Below are positions 37,128 through 44,643 of a DNA stretch of 64,000 nucleotides, one piece after another. Source of the stretch: Bacillus sp. NTK074B (GTDB taxonomy: Bacteria; Bacillota; Bacilli; Bacillales; Bacillaceae_B). Numbering within the stretch: the first letter of the stretch is position 1; each line of letters begins with the position of its first letter. The position numbers and the translations under genes are program-made. Location of the stretch: the NCBI RefSeq assembly GCF_017303375.1, contig NZ_JAFKOH010000014.1, positions 1 through 64,000 on the forward strand, written 5' to 3'. The notes below the pieces were generated by a model, which was not told the origin of the DNA, did no database searches, and saw only the letters and a program-made list of their open reading frames with translations.

Positions 37128-39634
37128 AGTTCCTCCTTGCTTCTCTTATCCAAGTAATATTTTTCTCCGTTATAAGCGGGTATGACGTCAATTTCAGGCT
37201 TTAGTACATCCAACAAATCAATCAATGTCGGATAAATTTTTTCTCCGCCAACAATCGTTTGGGTTGGTGAATATTTCTTATTGTGTTCTCCGTGCATCAG
37301 GAAAACCTGTTTTGGCTGTAAATCACAAATGAGTTGCAGAATTTGCTCTCGGCTTGCATGGGCTGACAATCTAAAAGACTCGATTTTTGCATTCAATTCT
37401 TTTTCTTTTCCATTTATTTTGACCCTATCCGATACTCCGTTTTTAGAGGATTTAAGCACGTGGTGCCCAGGACTTTCTTCATCCATATATCCAGTAAAGG
37501 AAACGGCGTTACGCTCTTCTTCAATCAAATGTTCTGCATATCGGGCTGAAGCGCTGTTTTCTGCGAGCATACCAGAGCTTGCAACAATACAGTTATTCCC
37601 TTGTGAGATGAAGCCTTCTATAAAATCATCAAATTGAAAGTCACTGTTACGGCGATTAGAATATATCTCTTGAGCTGCCTGGACACCGCCACTGAAAAAT
37701 GGAGATTCTTCGCTATTCTGATGAAATGCAGAGTTTCTGTATGAGCCTTGTTTTAAATATCTTTCATATACCTTGCATACATCCGTTACCCTGCCGTCCA
37801 GGTACAGATTAAAAGGAAGATACTTCTCTTCTTTAAAGGCGTGTTTCAGAATGAGGATGATCTCTTGTGCCCTCCCTAGCGCAAAAGCTGGAATTAACAT
37901 GTTCCCGCCTTTATCCATCGTGCGGTTTATGGATTCGATAAATAATTTTTCTTGACGGGTTCGATCTATACTAGCGTTTGTTGGGAGAAAGCCATATGTT
38001 GATTCGGTAATCAACACATCTACTTTAAGATCATCAGGAAGGGACAATCCCCTTACCGTTTTTTGATCATCGATGGAATAATCACCTGTAAATAAAATAG
38101 AAACCCCTTCAAACTCAATGTGAATCGCACCAGCACCTAATATATGGCCAGATGGATAATAGGTAATTTTCCATTCGCTTTCTTTGGAAGGCACAGTGAA
38201 GGTTTTGTTGAATTCCACGGGTTTAATGGATAATAAAGCATTTTGTACGTCCTCTTCACTGTAAATATCGGAAGACGTTTCTCTTCCTATTCGAACCGTG
38301 TCCCTTAACAATAACTTCATTAGGCTGACTGTCGGCCCCGTTGCATATATTGGCAGGTCCTTCCTTTGGTTGTGAACGTATGGCACAGCTCCTGTGTGAT
38401 CCATATGAGCATGTGAAATCAGTAAAGCATCTATGTCTTCTAATGAAAGGTTTTGATTATGTAATGGAGAATAATCCGGGTAAATAGATTCTTCATGTAA
38501 ATGCATACCTGCGTCTAACAGCAGATGGCTATCTTTCACGGTGATTAAAATAGACGTTCCCCCTATTTTTTCACCGCCCCCAAAGAAAGTAATACTGACA
38601 TCTTCTAAACTCACATGACTTTTATCTACATTCTTAGAACTATGCCAATACGCTTTAACGGCTTCCGTTCGATCGGCGTGTTTAGGGAATTGCTGTTTCC
38701 AATATTCTTTTACATCTTCTAGACGATTGGTTTTGAGATAATCCGAATATAAAAGAGATGTAAGTAAGTCATCAGGTGCCTCTGAGTGAGCTTTTTCAAT
38801 CCCTTCAGACCATCCAACCTCGTTGTTTAATTTTTTGACAAGGAATAGATAAGAATTCCTTTTTGTTTCCAATAGCTCATCTTGGAACGGATTATTTTTT
38901 ATTTGTTCGACCAAATTCTTAGTAAGGGAATTCTGAGATAATTGGTAATAAAATTGGCAAATGATTGAGACATCACCGGCTAAATCAAGTTTGAGATCGT
39001 TCCAATCTGAACGTAAAACGAAATTTCCAATTTCATCAAGAACAGCAGCCCAGTAAGCGATATCCTGAATTCTCGTCATATGATCCTTATTAAGGTAGAT
39101 TAGTTTCCTTAAGTGAAATCTTGCCTGAGTAAAGTTTTTAAAGGAATACTCTATTTCTATAAGATTTAACAACGCATGTATGTAGAATTCGTGCCCACTT
39201 GGATTTTCACGAAATTCGCGCTCAGTGGATTCAGCGACTTCAAGTGAAAGCATATAGGCTTTGTCTACCTTCCCATGTGTGAACAGATGCCTCGCAATGA
39301 TCAATCTTTCCACTGGCAAATGATCAAAACCTGGTTGTTTCAGTAACCACTCCAGTTGACTAACGTCTTGGCTAACCTGTTCCCATGCGTATATAAAAAG
39401 GGGCGACAATTCCCGGATATCACCTATTTTTGAGATTCCTAACTTGGCAGATTTCATCACGACTTTGAACTCGTTTATTGAATCATAGAAACGACTTACA
39501 ACAGTCAGGGAGGGTGCGTCTAACAAATGGAGGCTGGGTATCAATTGATCAAAGTGTTTCTTTGCCTCTTCTGAAAAGCCCCTATTTTCCAGGAATAACG
39601 CCTCTCTAAAATGAGTTGGAGTAGATGTATTCAT
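37124..39634 (-). CDS. Beta-CASP metallo-beta-lactamase nuclease with N-terminal helical repeats
   Basis: 836 residues. The first ~330 residues are TPR-like helices. From ~345: metallo-beta-lactamase fold with motif 2 SHAHMDHTG near 405 and FTGDYS after it, then beta-CASP elements TESTYG, PAFALGRAQE near 580, GYMDEESPGHHV and a late SAHAS near 756. This is the full set of CPSF73/RNase J-type ribonucleases, so an active RNA (or DNA) nuclease is expected. First gene of the operon; the next gene overlaps by 4 bases. The fusion to a long TPR-like region and the Hsp70 neighbours are unusual for this family. Confidence 0.88.
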   Translation of the reverse strand: MNTSTPTHFREALFLENRGFSEEAKKHFDQLIPSLHLLDAPSLTVVSRFYDSINEFKVVMKSAKLGISKIGDIRELSPLFIYAWEQVSQDVSQLEWLLKQPGFDHLPVERLIIARHLFTHGKVDKAYMLSLEVAESTEREFRENPSGHEFYIHALLNLIEIEYSFKNFTQARFHLRKLIYLNKDHMTRIQDIAYWAAVLDEIGNFVLRSDWNDLKLDLAGDVSIICQFYYQLSQNSLTKNLVEQIKNNPFQDELLETKRNSYLFLVKKLNNEVGWSEGIEKAHSEAPDDLLTSLLYSDYLKTNRLEDVKEYWKQQFPKHADRTEAVKAYWHSSKNVDKSHVSLEDVSITFFGGGEKIGGTSILITVKDSHLLLDAGMHLHEESIYPDYSPLHNQNLSLEDIDALLISHAHMDHTGAVPYVHNQRKDLPIYATGPTVSLMKLLLRDTVRIGRETSSDIYSEEDVQNALLSIKPVEFNKTFTVPSKESEWKITYYPSGHILGAGAIHIEFEGVSILFTGDYSIDDQKTVRGLSLPDDLKVDVLITESTYGFLPTNASIDRTRQEKLFIESINRTMDKGGNMLIPAFALGRAQEIILILKHAFKEEKYLPFNLYLDGRVTDVCKVYERYLKQGSYRNSAFHQNSEESPFFSGGVQAAQEIYSNRRNSDFQFDDFIEGFISQGNNCIVASSGMLAENSASARYAEHLIEEERNAVSFTGYMDEESPGHHVLKSSKNGVSDRVKINGKEKELNAKIESFRLSAHASREQILQLICDLQPKQVFLMHGEHNKKYSPTQTIVGGEKIYPTLIDLLDVLKPEIDVIPAYNGEKYYLDKRSKEEL

Positions 39635-39705
39635 TATGAGCCTCCTTCCATAAGAACTTTACACCTTCTATTATGTAATTTTTTTGAAGTGTGCAGTGAT
39701 AATTG

Positions 39706-39721
39706 TACTATAACTATAGTA
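39706..39721. promoter_or_regulatory. Inverted-repeat operator upstream of the Hsp70/MBL operon
   Basis: TACTATA (39706-39712) and TATAGTA (39715-39721) form a 7-2-7 inverted repeat ~75 bases before the first gene of the operon, a good place for repressor binding over a promoter. No heat-shock CIRCE element was seen. Confidence 0.35.
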
Positions 39722-39904
39722 GTATATGTATATAAATCGACATATTTTGGAATGAAAACCTAAAATTGTGTCGAACCTAAATTTTTTTGTAAGAGAGGCT
39801 TCAGTATAGGAAAGAAAATGGAGTTTCGTCCCAACTGAATTGTACGATAAAGAAAATAACGTTTAGTAGTTCCTTATCGGTATTAGATAAAATAAAAAAC
39901 GTAA

Positions 39905-40186
39905 TTTCCCTCTCTTTGGAGAGCCCACAAAAGGGTCTGCTCATAGTCTGTAAGGCTGCAAAGAGCGCGCACCCTAACATTCTATGGCATCTCGCTTCCC
40001 TCTAAAATCCAAGCGAACAACAGTCTGTAAGATCTATGGTTCCCTACGAAAAGCATGTAGGAAGCCATAGATCAACATTCTGTTTGTTCCATTGCATTTC
40101 TTCACGAGTGAACGACTCTGAAGATCCAAAAGCTTTAGAACACAAAGTTCAAATCAGATAGCAGCCATCCGGCTGCTTTTTATTTT
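39905..40186 (+). ncRNA. Candidate structured RNA ending in an intrinsic terminator
   Basis: No protein frame. The segment contains a long near-perfect stem, GATCTATGG..CTAC (40031-40047) with GTAG..CCATAGATC (40057-40073). A repeated frame of motifs, AGTCTGTAAG ... AACATTCT, occurs twice (about 39945-39983 and 40022-40081), suggesting two related domains. It ends at a strong plus-strand terminator. Plus-strand sense is favoured by that terminator and by the purine-rich loop. I do not recognise the RNA class. Confidence 0.4.
40160..40186 (+). terminator. Intrinsic terminator of the plus-strand RNA
   Basis: GCAGCC (40161-40166) / GGCTGC (40171-40176) stem, loop ATCC, followed by TTTTTATTTT. 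There is no coding gene on this strand for >4 kb upstream, so it must end a non-coding transcript. A similar stem (GCAGCC-TTCA-GGCTGC) recurs at 41189-41204. Confidence 0.75.
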
Positions 40187-40189
40187 GTG

Positions 40190-40500
40190 TTTTTCCATCC
40201 TTTTGCGCTGCGAATCGTACAATTACGCAATCCGCACTAACCTTCCAGCAGGCCGAGCCTCCCAGGCTCATGCCCTCCACCTGCTGGAAGCTAAGTCGGA
40301 TCGTCAGCCGGTCAAGGGGCAAAAAGGTTTTTTGATAAAAACAAGTTACACCATCAAAAAACCTTTTGTGCTATTCCCTTGACCATCTGCCTGTGCTTCT
40401 TGTTCATTCTCCACGTCAAAAGGGGGAAAAAAATCCCTAAATGGGTGATTTGCCCGCAGCACAAGTACATAGGTGGAAAAACGGAAGGCAAAAACAAAGC
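40190..40500 (-). ncRNA. Second candidate structured RNA, probably minus strand
   Basis: GC-rich and without a gene. Stems: TCCAGCAGG/CCTGCTGGA (near 40243-40287) enclosing GAGCCT/AGGCTC; a long AAAAGGTTTTTTGAT / ATCAAAAAACCTTTT pair (40323-40367) inside GGTCAAGGG/CCCTTGACC; and GCGGAT..CGTA / TACG..ATTCGC (near 40208-40235), where a G-U pair is possible only on the minus strand. Hence minus-strand sense is weakly favoured. No terminator is clear. Confidence 0.35.
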
Positions 40501-40621
40501 ATTAGAAAAGACCAAATATCAATAGATTTTGCAAGCAGTATCTTATTCTATAGAAGAATTACTTTGCTTGATGTTCCAATTCATTACAATGTCATATAGA
40601 GAAATCGGATAATACAAACAA

Positions 40622-40665
40622 AAACATAGTTAACAATAACATATATATCAATGTTAACTATGTTT
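40622..40665. repeat. Dispersed 12-mer hairpin, copy D
   Basis: Arms AAACATAGTTAACAAT (40622-40637) and its complement with one mismatch (40650-40665) enclose the 12-base loop AACATATATATC. Confidence 0.8.
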
Positions 40666-40771
40666 GTTCATATCTCCTTACTTCAGAAAGGTTTGTTATA
40701 ATATTGTCAACGTGAACACGGGTGATTTAAGTTAAGAGTAAATGAGAATAATTGATTAGAAGGTGAAATGA

Positions 40772-40951
40772 ATGAATGAATTTGAAAAGTCCGTTTTGAG
40801 GATTATGAGAAGCGATGAGCAGTGGAAAGAGATCTTTCATTTTATCGTCACATTGGCGGAAGAATCTCCGAGAAGAGAAAAATTATTTCGGGATCACGTT
40901 GCGAACTTCATCGATTTCACACATAGTCTAGATGAAGAAAAAAAGATTTAA
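40772..40951 (+). CDS. Small plasmid protein, unknown function
   Basis: 59 residues, ATG at 40772 after AGAAGGTGA. Helical and charged (MNEFEKSVLRIMRSDEQWKE...LDEEKKI), no membrane span or motif. It sits alone between the hairpin copy D and the TAGGACA repeat. No family recognised. Confidence 0.5.
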   Translation: MNEFEKSVLRIMRSDEQWKEIFHFIVTLAEESPRREKLFRDHVANFIDFTHSLDEEKKI

Positions 40952-41017
40952 TCTAAGTTGTTTTAAGGATGTTTTTAAGGCTTGCCTTTTGGTTTTCAGA
41001 AAGTATTTAACGGTCAA

Positions 41018-41052
41018 TATCCTTAGGACAGAACGTAAGTGTCCTAGGGATA
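41018..41052. repeat. TAGGACA inverted repeat, copy 1
   Basis: TATCCTTAGGACA / TGTCCTAGGGATA, 13-bp arms with one mismatch separated by 9 bases. Related inverted repeats lie at 42055-42077 and 42860-42904. Confidence 0.65.
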
Positions 41053-41121
41053 ATGGAACTATAGGGTTAACAATGTAATGACAATATTTAATACAGTATA
41101 ATTAATGTAAACAACGTAGAT

Positions 41122-41133
41122 AACATATATGTT
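41122..41133. repeat. Dispersed 12-mer, degenerate copy E
   Basis: AACATATATGTT followed by GTC, in very AT-rich DNA between two small genes. The core is kept but the long flanking arms are not clear. Confidence 0.4.
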
Positions 41134-41334
41134 GTCATATATATTAAATTTATAATATTTATGTACTTAAATCTCTTAATGATGGGTTGCAGCCTTCAGG
41201 CTGCTTTAGATGTTCAACTTGGTCTTGATATTTCCTATAATAAAGCCGTCTGACAAAAAAGGAATCGGAAATGGAAGGTAATCGACACATTTAGAAGTCC
41301 TTACTAATATCTTTTGTGGAAAGGATGGTCGACA

Positions 41335-41835
41335 ATGAAAAAATGTCCCTATTGTGGGAGTGAAGTTAGCTCTTCCGACCTGGATTTTGGTTACTGTGCC
41401 TTTTGTGAAATGAAAATCCCCTATGAAGATATACAAGAGAATGGACAGCGAAAACAGTTTCTACCCGAGTCCCAACCGACTCTTTCAGACATCAAGAAAT
41501 CCACTCCAGAACTGATGCGATTGTCTACGGTCGAGCTCCTGTTTCTGTTGAAGTGGGCACGGGAGGAACGGGCGACCATTTATAAACAGAGATGTACCTT
41601 TATCCGTGCGATGAAACAGGGAGCCAATGAATTTGCCGAAGCCGAACAGTATACCTTTAAGGAGTATGAACGGGCCACGCGGAAATGCTTTGTCCTTGAA
41701 AATCTGGTTCGGGAGCGATTAGGTTATTATCCTTTTAAACTAACAGACTCCTATATTCAAAAATTAGCCGTTAAAACGGAAGAATCTGCTTCAAAAAAGA
41801 TGGTTATCCAGGAACCGAAGCCGTTACCGGAATGA
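41335..41835 (+). CDS. Zinc-ribbon protein of unknown function
   Basis: 166 residues from the ATG at 41335 (GGAAAGGATGG upstream). N-terminal Cys4 zinc ribbon CPYCGSEV..YCAFCEMKI, then a helical domain (STVELLFLLKWAREERATIYKQRCTFIRAMKQGANEFAEAEQYTFKEYERA) of a type I associate with Bacillus plasmid proteins. The TAGGACA repeats flank this gene and the next-but-one gene. Confidence 0.7.
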   Translation: MKKCPYCGSEVSSSDLDFGYCAFCEMKIPYEDIQENGQRKQFLPESQPTLSDIKKSTPELMRLSTVELLFLLKWAREERATIYKQRCTFIRAMKQGANEFAEAEQYTFKEYERATRKCFVLENLVRERLGYYPFKLTDSYIQKLAVKTEESASKKMVIQEPKPLPE

Positions 41836-41848
41836 TAAAGATAGGTCG

Positions 41849-41953
41849 TTACCCCTGCTTTTTCTTTTTAGTGTTTAAAGGAATGCCCCTTTTTTTACTT
41901 TGCTCGATGGCTCTTTTGGCAAGTTTTTTCGCTTCTTCTTTCGACATCGGCAT
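41849..41953 (-). CDS. Short basic protein
   Basis: 34 residues, ATG at 41953 with AAAGGGGAAAG upstream. Lys/Arg-rich (MSKEEAKKLAKRAIEQSKKRG.. KKKKQG). Convergent with the zinc-ribbon gene. May bind nucleic acid; unknown function. A longer frame to 42070 has no good ribosome site. Confidence 0.45.
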   Translation of the reverse strand: MPMSKEEAKKLAKRAIEQSKKRGIPLNTKKKKQG

Positions 41954-42054
41954 GTTTCTTTCCCCTTTCCTATGAATCTTACTAGTAGTATGGACAAGGT
42001 TGCAAAAAAATATACATAGCTCCCTCCCATGCCCCATATATATAACAATAAGTC

Positions 42055-42077
42055 TAGGACACTTTGACACTGTCCTA
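42055..42077. repeat. TAGGACA inverted repeat, copy 2 (operator position)
   Basis: TAGGACA (42055-42061) and TGTCCTA (42071-42077), 9 bases apart, directly before the ribosome site of the gene starting at 42109, so it is placed to control that gene. Confidence 0.6.
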
Positions 42078-42108
42078 AGTAAAAATGTGGGAAAGAGGGG
42101 TAGCGTCT

Positions 42109-42744
42109 ATGGGCGAAGAGGGCGTACTGATAAAAAAAAGAAAGAAAAGATCTGATGCAAAACGCGACATTAAGCCGACAATTTCTTGCAATCTGAAAGA
42201 TTGCATTTATAGCTTGTCTTATATTACGAACACGCCTGTGAAAGATGTGGCGGTCCTTTTATGTGAAAAGGGGTTAAGGTCGAGAAAAGTCATCGAACAC
42301 CTGTCACAGCATTTCAGGCGTGATTATCAGTTCATGAGTACCGTGTATATAGGGGATTGGGGACGGGAGTCGTTGCAGCGGAAATATCAATCTGGAAAAA
42401 ATGAACGGATCACAGCCCGATTCACGCAAGAGTCTTATGAAGACATTTACACCCTGTCCTCTGCTTTGGATGTCACGCCGTCGAAGGCGACGGCCTTGCT
42501 GCTGGATGCCAGTATCCGAAATGTGAACTTGTTAAATGCCTTTGTAAAAGTATCGTTACAACAACACCTGGATGAAGGAAGGATGAAGGAGCTGAAGCAG
42601 GTGTTAAGATACATTAATAAAAACAATCCGTATAATGAGGAAATTTCATGGTTCACACTGCTTGATCTCATTTTTCAAGATAAGAAGGGAAAAGCAGGGG
42701 ACGTGAAAGGAATGGTTTCGAAGTGGCTGGAGAGGTATTCGTGA
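42109..42744 (+). CDS. Putative plasmid DNA-binding/replication regulator
   Basis: 211 residues from the ATG at 42109 (GAGGGG 8 bases upstream). Basic N-terminus (LIKKRKKRSDAKRDIK), then two related segments: ISCNLKDCIYSLSYITNTPVKDVAVLLCEKGL and ITARFTQESYEDIYTLSSALDVTPSKATALLLDAS. Each has a short strand followed by two helices, as in ribbon-helix-helix proteins, suggesting an internally duplicated DNA-binding fold. TAGGACA inverted repeats lie just before and just after the gene. A repressor or copy-control role is inferred. Confidence 0.55.
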   Translation: MGEEGVLIKKRKKRSDAKRDIKPTISCNLKDCIYSLSYITNTPVKDVAVLLCEKGLRSRKVIEHLSQHFRRDYQFMSTVYIGDWGRESLQRKYQSGKNERITARFTQESYEDIYTLSSALDVTPSKATALLLDASIRNVNLLNAFVKVSLQQHLDEGRMKELKQVLRYINKNNPYNEEISWFTLLDLIFQDKKGKAGDVKGMVSKWLERYS

Positions 42745-42806
42745 GTGTCTCTGACCCATGGAGGATCGTTGAGGAGGAACAGATCAATTGAAAAAATTTG
42801 ATGAAC

Positions 42807-42832
42807 AGCTCACCTTAAGGTGAGCTTTTTTT
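42807..42832 (+). terminator. Terminator after the DNA-binding gene
   Basis: AGCTCACCTTAAGGTGAGCT, a perfect 20-bp palindrome (42807-42826), followed by seven T residues. Confidence 0.9.
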
Positions 42833-42859
42833 AGTTTAGAGAGTTTAATGCGGGGATCT

Positions 42860-42904
42860 ATCATTATCCCTAGGACAGTATAGAACTGTCCTAGGGATAA
42901 TGAT
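42860..42904. repeat. TAGGACA inverted repeat, copy 3 (perfect 20-bp arms)
   Basis: Arms 42860-42879 and 42885-42904 are perfectly complementary over 20 bases (core TATCCCTAGGACAGT) with a 5-base spacer ATAGA. It lies beyond the terminator and controls no obvious gene. Confidence 0.8.
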
Positions 42905-42930
42905 TCAATAATGGTTAATATTTCAACAAC

Positions 42931-42942
42931 AACATATATGTT
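42931..42942. repeat. Dispersed 12-mer, copy F
   Basis: AACATATATGTT flanked by CAACAAC and TATTGTTG, giving an imperfect hairpin of the same family. Confidence 0.5.
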
Positions 42943-43091
42943 ATTATTGTTGTATATAACTGTTTCGCATTGAAATGTTCCAGACATTATTAGAGTATAT
43001 CCCCTTGCCACATTATCTATAGAATACCATAAGGAATGTTAAAAGGTGCATTTCCTTTTTGTGACAGGCGATTCAAGCAAGAAGAGTGGAT

Positions 43092-43265
43092 CTATTTGCT
43101 GTACTTTAATTGAAAGAGAAGAATTAGTTTGTCTAGTTCTTCACTGTACTTAACGGTCTCAGGGTCCGTGAACCCTTTTTGAGTACCAATGGAAACCATC
43201 TTCATTCTTAAAATATGGATTTGGTCATTTAAGCTCCGATTGACGGAAGAATCGTCCATGTTCAC
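43092..43265 (-). CDS. Spo0E-family aspartyl-phosphate phosphatase
   Basis: 57 residues from the GTG at 43265 (AAGGAGA five bases upstream), or 55 from the ATG at 43259. Two helices: LNDQIHILRMKMVSIGTQKGFTDPETVKYSEELDKLI. The signature YSEELDKLI corresponds to the conserved SQELD motif of Spo0E/YnzD/YisI phosphatases, which dephosphorylate Spo0A~P and delay sporulation. The first motif residue S is kept in position 'YSEELD'. It is a single gene in ~1.1 kb of otherwise non-coding DNA. An overlapping plus-strand frame (43189-43464) is discounted. Confidence 0.85.
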   Translation of the reverse strand: MNMDDSSVNRSLNDQIHILRMKMVSIGTQKGFTDPETVKYSEELDKLILLFQLKYSK

Positions 43266-43885
43266 AAAGTCTCCTTTTCTTATTAAGGTATCCGGTTATA
43301 GGTTAAATCGACAAAAGAATTGGAAATCTAAACTCATTCCAAAAATAGTCATCATTCAACTATATTCGTGGATTTTTTATCAAGCGCTAAATCTCCAACT
43401 GAAAACAAATTCACATACATATAAATGGGGAGGCGATCCTGGTGGAATTTTTAAGAAGGGTTAAGTGAAAAGTTTCAAGTGATCTAGAAGAAAGATGGAT
43501 TATATAAATAACATTCGGTTCATGGTTATATATTTGTCATTTTAAATTACATTAAAAACAGCATATACATTAATTTTGCATTATAAATAACATTAAAATT
43601 GAAAATAATCTATATGTTAATACATATGTTATTGTTAATTTATCCTATATTGACGTTAGAAAAGATGTGCTCATTGTTAGCTCTAACACTTCTGTTAATG
43701 TCTCTATAAGTGATATGGGGAGAAGATAGGCAAATAAATATAAACGTGAAACTAAATGAATAAAGTGAAATTTTATATTACAAATTGCAACGACATTTTT
43801 GAAGGGGGAAGGAGTATAATGGAAAAGAAAGTTAAACATGCGTATTTTTGGACTAATATTCTTCTAGTAGTAAAGGTGTGAATGT
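43266..43885. other. AT-rich non-coding region with 12-mer copy G
   Basis: No convincing gene. AATACATATGTT occurs at 43619-43630 next to ATTGTTAA, a degenerate member of the dispersed 12-mer family; repeated runs of TATA/AACATT surround it. The promoter of the following gene should lie near its 3' end. Confidence 0.4.
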
Positions 43886-44512
43886 ATGGGAAAAAAAATT
43901 ATTCTTTCTGACCTGTTTTTTTATGTTATCTTTCCTATTGTTATATGGAATGTTTTTAGAGAGTATCTAGGCGATTATAATACTATGCTGGTATCTTCTC
44001 TTCCTGGCATCGCGTACAGTTTTATTCGATTTGTTTTAGTGAAAAAATTAAATTTATTTGGTTTGTTTATAATACTTAATTTGACTATCGATACCGTAAT
44101 ACGATTTCTTTCCGGCACTGCCATTCAGTTATTATGGAATGATGTTCTTTACTCTTATGCTGTAGCATTCTTTTTTTTAGTGACAATCTTAATTAAGAAG
44201 CCACTTTTTTTGTATTTTTCTCTTGATTTTATTGAGATGCAAGGAAAAGATCGTAAAATTTTCAAAGAGATATTTTACCAAAAGAAAATATTCATTATTT
44301 TTAATCTCATTACTCTTGGCTTTGCTTTAAGAGATGTTTTAATCGCAACGATTAAAATCGTGTTGATTGTTAAATATGGAGTCGATGCTTTCGATGAGGG
44401 GATAGTAGTTAGGCAAATACTAAATTGGGGACTCACGGGACTGTCAATTTATGGATTTGTGCATATTTCAAAGTTAATAAGTAGTCAATCACACGAAAAA
44501 TTCTCAGGATAG
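43886..44512 (+). CDS. VC0807-like multi-span membrane protein
   Basis: 208 residues with about six membrane spans. The spacing, with a central hydrophilic loop (LDFIEMQGKDRKIFKE), resembles the VC0807 family of small membrane proteins, function unknown. AAAGGTG precedes the ATG. It converges on the azoline-peptide operon and could be an unrelated neighbour or an immunity factor. Confidence 0.55.
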   Translation: MGKKIILSDLFFYVIFPIVIWNVFREYLGDYNTMLVSSLPGIAYSFIRFVLVKKLNLFGLFIILNLTIDTVIRFLSGTAIQLLWNDVLYSYAVAFFFLVTILIKKPLFLYFSLDFIEMQGKDRKIFKEIFYQKKIFIIFNLITLGFALRDVLIATIKIVLIVKYGVDAFDEGIVVRQILNWGLTGLSIYGFVHISKLISSQSHEKFSG

Positions 44513-44557
44513 TCACAAAATGGTGATCGATGTTAATAATTCTCCATGTGGCATGAT

Positions 44558-44585
44558 AACAGGGAACCAACGTTGGTCCCCTGTT
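44558..44585. terminator. Hairpin between convergent genes (probable terminator)
   Basis: AACAGGGAACCAAC / GTTGGTCCCCTGTT, 14-bp arms with one mismatch that becomes a G-U pair on the minus strand. It is downstream of the last gene of the azoline-peptide operon. No T run follows, so efficiency is uncertain. Confidence 0.5.
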
Positions 44586-44643
44586 AATTGGAGTATATCG
44601 AAAGTAAAATCCAATTACCCCTATACCAAAAAGATTTGATGTT

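Noticed and set aside
43189-43464. 91-residue plus-strand open frame
   Set aside because: It overlaps the Spo0E-like gene on the opposite strand, lacks a ribosome site and has no recognisable composition or motif.
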